Source: an uncultured Acetobacteraceae bacterium
GTDB lineage: Bacteria > Pseudomonadota > Alphaproteobacteria > Acetobacterales > Acetobacteraceae
Direction: 5' to 3'
DNA length: 49,153 nt
Assembly (NCBI GenBank): GCA_903918195.1
Contig: CAIXDS010000212.1
Coordinates: 1-49,153 of the forward strand
Made by a program: the position numbers and the translations under genes. Positions 46,057 through 49,153 of this stretch are shown piece after piece (position 1 is the stretch's first letter; each line of letters starts with the position of its first letter). The notes beneath the pieces are model-generated. The model searched no databases, was not told where the DNA came from, and saw only the letters and a list, made by a program, of their open reading frames with translations.

Positions 46057-47104
46057 GGCGCTGGTCGTGCCGGGTGGCATGGCCCGGGCGGCGGTCGTGC
46101 CGCTGCTGGCCGTGGCGTTGGCCGGGACGGTGCTGGGGTCGCTGTGCATCGGCGTCTATCCGGTGCCGCTGGCCACGGTGGCGCGCATTCTCGCCGGCCT
46201 GTGTCTGCCCGAACCGTTCTGCCCGGTGGCGAACTGGACCGATGCGCAACTCGCCGTGGTGGAGGTGATCCGCCTGCCGCGGGTGTTGCTGGCGGTGCTG
46301 GCCGGGGCCGGGCTTGGCTTGGCGGGGGCGACGTTGCAGGGCACCATGCGCAATCCGCTGGTTGGCCCTGATCTGATCGGGATTTCCTCGGGGGCGGCCT
46401 GCGCCGGCATCCTGGCGATTTTGCTCGACTGGCCGGAATGGGGGCTGCTCGCTGCCGCTTTTGCCGGCGGTTTGCTGGCGCTGGCGGTGTCCTGGCTGCT
46501 GGCCGGGTTGTCGCGCGCCGGCGGCGTGCTGCCGCTGATCCTGGCCGGCATGGCGGTGGCGGCCTTCTTCACCGCGGTGCACGGCTTCATCCAGTTCACC
46601 GCCGATCCGGAAAACAAGCTGCCGGCCATCGTCTACTGGCTGATCGGCAGCTTCGCCGGGGCGAGCATGCACAAGGTTGCCATTCTGGCGCCGCCGGTGC
46701 TGGCGGCCGGAGGGGGGCTGCTGCTGCTGCGCTGGCGGATCAATTTGCTTTCGCTCGGCGAACTGGATGCCGCGGCGTTGGGCGTGCGCATCGCCGGCCT
46801 GCGCTGGAGCGTGGTGGCGCTGGTGTCGCTGATCGTCGCCGCCCAGGTGGCGGTCAGCGGTATCATCGGCTGGGCCGGGCTGATCGTGCCGCATTTCGCC
46901 CGCATGCTGACCGGTCCCGACCATCGCCGCCTGCTGCCGGCGGCGGCGCTGAGCGGCGGATTGTTCCTGCTGGCGATGGACGACATCGCCCGCACGTTGC
47001 TGGCCCAGGAAGTGCCGATCGGCATCCTGACCGCCGGCATCGGCACGCCGATCTTCATGCTGCTGTTTTGGCGCACTCAGGGGCGAGGCTGGACCGATGC
47101 CTGA
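46028..47104 (+). CDS. BtuC/FecCD-type ABC transporter permease
   Basis: A 358-residue permease with about ten membrane segments. It has LPRVLLAVLAGAGLGLAGAT, GTMRNPLVGPDLIGISSGAA, LPAIVYWLIGSFAGASMHKV and WAGLIVPHFARMLTGPDHRR, the standard FecCD motifs. It forms the inner-membrane channel for the substrate delivered by the binding protein. The ATG at 46028 overlaps the preceding gene by 29 bases; an ATG at 46079 just before the first membrane helix is an alternative. Confidence 0.93.
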   Translation: MMISHACGGEALVVPGGMARAAVVPLLAVALAGTVLGSLCIGVYPVPLATVARILAGLCLPEPFCPVANWTDAQLAVVEVIRLPRVLLAVLAGAGLGLAGATLQGTMRNPLVGPDLIGISSGAACAGILAILLDWPEWGLLAAAFAGGLLALAVSWLLAGLSRAGGVLPLILAGMAVAAFFTAVHGFIQFTADPENKLPAIVYWLIGSFAGASMHKVAILAPPVLAAGGGLLLLRWRINLLSLGELDAAALGVRIAGLRWSVVALVSLIVAAQVAVSGIIGWAGLIVPHFARMLTGPDHRRLLPAAALSGGLFLLAMDDIARTLLAQEVPIGILTAGIGTPIFMLLFWRTQGRGWTDA

Positions 47105-47855
47105 TCCCGCCATCGATTTTGCTGGGCTGGGCCATGCCTTTCGCCCCGGCCGCTGGGTGTTCCGCCGCTGTTCCGCCACCATCGGGCGTGGGCGCATCGT
47201 CGCTTTGCTGGGCGCCAATGGAAGCGGCAAGACCACGCTGCTGCGCCTGTTGCTGGGGGTGCTGCGGCCGACCGAGGGCAGGCTGGCGGTGCGCGGGCGG
47301 ACCGCCTTCGTGCCGCAATCGTTCCAGTTAGGGTTCGACTATTCGGTGCTCGACGTGGTGCTGATGGGCCGGGCCGGGCAGATCGGCCTGCTGGCGCAGC
47401 CAGCTTCGCGCGATGCGGTGGCGTCGGTGCAGGCGCTCGACCGTTTCGGTCTGGCCGGGCTGGCGCGGTGTCCGTTTCACGAATTGTCGGGCGGGCAGCG
47501 CCAGTTGGTGATGTTCGCCCGGGCGATGGTGGCCGATGCCGACATCTTGATTCTCGATGAGCCGGCCTCCGCGCTCGATCTCAGCAACCAGGCGGTCATT
47601 CTTGAGCAAATTCGTCTGCTGTCGCGCCAGCACGGGCTGACCGTGCTGTTTTCCACCCACCATCCGCAGCATGCCCTGGAGATCGCCGACGAGGCCGTGC
47701 TGATGCTGGACCGCGACCGCTGCGTGCACGGCCCGGCGGCGGAGGTGCTGAGCGAGGCCAATCTGCTGGCCCTTTACGGCATTCCATTGCGGCACCTGCC
47801 GTTCGAGCACGGCGGCGAAATGCTGGCGACGCTGGCTCCGGTCTGGCGCGGCTGA
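47097..47855 (+). CDS. ABC transporter ATP-binding protein (FecE/BtuD type)
   Basis: A 252-residue ATPase. Walker A GANGSGKTT (about residue 40), Q-loop VPQSFQLGF, signature LSGGQRQLVMFARAM, Walker B ILILDEPASALDLSNQ and the switch His in FSTHHPQHALEIAD are all intact. It powers the adjacent permease. Its start overlaps the permease stop by eight bases. Confidence 0.95.
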   Translation: MPDPAIDFAGLGHAFRPGRWVFRRCSATIGRGRIVALLGANGSGKTTLLRLLLGVLRPTEGRLAVRGRTAFVPQSFQLGFDYSVLDVVLMGRAGQIGLLAQPASRDAVASVQALDRFGLAGLARCPFHELSGGQRQLVMFARAMVADADILILDEPASALDLSNQAVILEQIRLLSRQHGLTVLFSTHHPQHALEIADEAVLMLDRDRCVHGPAAEVLSEANLLALYGIPLRHLPFEHGGEMLATLAPVWRG

Positions 47856-47904
47856 ACGGCTGGCGACCAGGTTTTTTCTCCCTCATGACCAAGGCGCTTT
47901 TCCC

Positions 47905-48927
47905 ATGCGATCGCCTCCTTTGCTGTGGCCCGCCGCCCCGCGGAGCACGCGCATTCTGTTCCTGGCCCGTTTCGCGCCGGACGACCCGATTTACGCGGTC
48001 AAGCCGGAGGGGATCGCCTCCGGCTATGCGGAGTATCATTTCCGCCTGTTCGAGGCGTTGCAGAGCATCGGCTACAGCGTGGCCTCGAGTTCCAAGCCGT
48101 ATGCGGCGCTGGTGGCGGGGGGCAATGTCGATTTCGTGTTTTCCCTGCTCAACCGCATGAAGCTGCGCAATCCGGAACTGCTGGTGCCGTCGATCTGCAC
48201 GTATCTGCGCCTGCCCTGCCTCGGCGCGCCGCCCAATATCCGCGCGCTGGCCGAGGACAAGTATCTGAGCAAGCTGGCCTTTGCCGCGCTTGGCCTGCCG
48301 GTGGCGCCGGGGCGGGTCTACCTGCCCGGCGGCACGCTGGAGCCGCCGGAGTTCGCCGGTCCGTATTTCATCAAGGACCGGTTTGGCGCGGCGTCGGAAG
48401 GCGTCACCGAGGCGTCGTTGCAGGATGACTGGCAAGGGGCCGTCCCGGTTGTTGCCGGGTTGCAGGCCGGCGGCAAGGAAGTGCTGGTCGAGCGGTTCTG
48501 CCCGGGCATCGACATCACCGTGCCGGTGCTGCCGCACTCGCCGTACCTGGTGCTCGGCCATGTCGCGCCGCGGTCGGACAAGGTTGGCGGTATTCTCACC
48601 GCCGATTTGAAAACCGATGACCGGCTGGGCAACGAAATGATCGATGTCGGCGCCGCCACCGCGGCGGCGATCGAGGACGACGTGCGCAAGGTGTGGGCGG
48701 CGCTGGGGCCGATCGACTATTTCCGTCTCGACTACCGCTGGAACCCGGCGACGGGACAGCGTTTCCTGATCGAGATGAACATCTGCTGCTATCTCGGCGT
48801 GCGCGGCGCGTTCGGCATGGCCGGCGAGCGGCTCGGCTACAGCCGCACCCAGTTGCTGGCGCATGTGGTGGAATACAGCCTGGCGCGCCAGCGTGGCGCG
48901 CAGGCGCATACCAGCTGGGTGATCTGA
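47905..48927 (+). CDS. ATP-grasp family ligase-like protein
   Basis: A 340-residue protein with the ATP-grasp pattern of D-Ala-D-Ala-ligase-like enzymes. The N-terminal lobe has ILFLARFAPDDPIYAVKPEG; the nucleotide-binding region has GPYFIKDRFGAASEGVTEAS (about residue 155, the ATP-binding lysine) and EVLVERFCPGIDITVPVL; the metal-binding end is IDYFRLDYRWN and FLIEMNICCYLG (Glu-x-Asn). Such enzymes join a carboxylate to an amine through an acyl phosphate. It is the last gene of the TonB/ABC operon, 50 bases behind the ATPase, which suggests that it makes, modifies or processes the transported chelate. Product unknown. Confidence 0.85.
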   Translation: MRSPPLLWPAAPRSTRILFLARFAPDDPIYAVKPEGIASGYAEYHFRLFEALQSIGYSVASSSKPYAALVAGGNVDFVFSLLNRMKLRNPELLVPSICTYLRLPCLGAPPNIRALAEDKYLSKLAFAALGLPVAPGRVYLPGGTLEPPEFAGPYFIKDRFGAASEGVTEASLQDDWQGAVPVVAGLQAGGKEVLVERFCPGIDITVPVLPHSPYLVLGHVAPRSDKVGGILTADLKTDDRLGNEMIDVGAATAAAIEDDVRKVWAALGPIDYFRLDYRWNPATGQRFLIEMNICCYLGVRGAFGMAGERLGYSRTQLLAHVVEYSLARQRGAQAHTSWVI

Positions 48928-49153
48928 GCGCCATGCGGCAAATGCACGCGGCGGAACATTCTTCGCCGGTTTGTTCGCGCTGGTGCGGGTCGGACGGCGC
49001 GGTGGCGCCGCCGGCCAACGCGAAAAAACGTGGCACGGTTCTTGGACCAATCCTGGCTCGTGGACAGAAATCGCCGGTGGCCATCCGCCAGCGGCCCGCA
49101 ATTTCGGGGATCAGGCCATGCTGCACCGCCGGTTGACGGATTTCGATGGCCCC
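48928..49153 (+). other. Window end: no complete gene
   Basis: Contains a short weak frame (48933-49136), a degenerate sigma-54-like element at 49031-49045 and, at 49118, an ATG (MLHRRLTDFDGP) preceded by GGGGATCAGG that may open a gene continuing past the edge. Twelve codons are too few to identify it. Confidence 0.4.

Overview
The window is high-GC DNA, apart from one AT-richer patch at about 6.0-7.8 kb. It reads as the chromosome of a free-living, nitrogen-fixing alphaproteobacterium, most likely an Acetobacteraceae/Rhodospirillales member. The basis is the alphaproteobacterial, oxygen-sensitive type of NifA, the Mo-type nifH, the DUF3141-pta-ackA operon, the DUF2336 and DUF2254 proteins, and a dispersed palindromic GC-rich element of a kind I associate with this group. 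That placement is an inference; no rRNA or tRNA gene is present to confirm it.

Layout. 0.1-6.0 kb: mixed housekeeping genes (GNAT, glycosyltransferase, MFS transporter, LolA-like protein) and a molybdopterin-binding/nucleotidyltransferase fusion. 6.0-7.8 kb: an AT-richer patch with a transglutaminase-like gene and a broken DUF429 gene. 7.8-12.9 kb: threonine dehydratase-like enzyme, GT39 membrane glycosyltransferase, an Lrp regulator divergent from trxB, and a LysR regulator. 13.0-13.2 kb: a structured intergenic element ending in a strong terminator, a candidate small RNA. 13.8-18.2 kb: DUF3141-pta-ackA operon behind a perfect FNR-type box. 18.3-24.1 kb: DUF2254, moeA-fdhD, DUF2336, a small exported protein and a 48-residue basic protein. 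24.3-27.0 kb: benzoate-CoA-ligase-like enzyme, GNAT and Rrf2 regulator.

27.1-39.2 kb is a nitrogen-fixation region: nifV, a DUF2478 protein, an atypical SDR, a YqeB-like molybdenum-enzyme maturation protein, nifA, two genes of unknown function, nifB-fdxN-nifZ-nifT-SIR2-like, and nifH. nifV, nifB and nifH each have a sigma-54 -24/-12 promoter (GG-N10-GC), with TGT-N10-ACA or closely related NifA sites upstream.

39.2-48.9 kb is the most striking part. nifH is not followed by nifDK. It is followed by a DUF2478-DUF364 fusion protein and a tight eight-gene operon: tonB, exbB, exbD, a TonB-dependent receptor, a periplasmic binding protein, a BtuC/FecCD permease, an ATPase and an ATP-grasp protein. 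I read this as a complete, privately energised outer- and inner-membrane uptake route. By context it carries a metal or metallophore needed for nitrogenase, with molybdenum the leading guess. The substrate cannot be read from sequence alone.

Molybdenum-related genes recur across the window (MocA-like fusion, moeA, fdhD, DUF2478 twice, YqeB-like, nifB, nifV). This supports a metabolism built around molybdoenzymes and Mo-nitrogenase. A dispersed double-hairpin repeat occurs at six places and touches several gene starts and ends.
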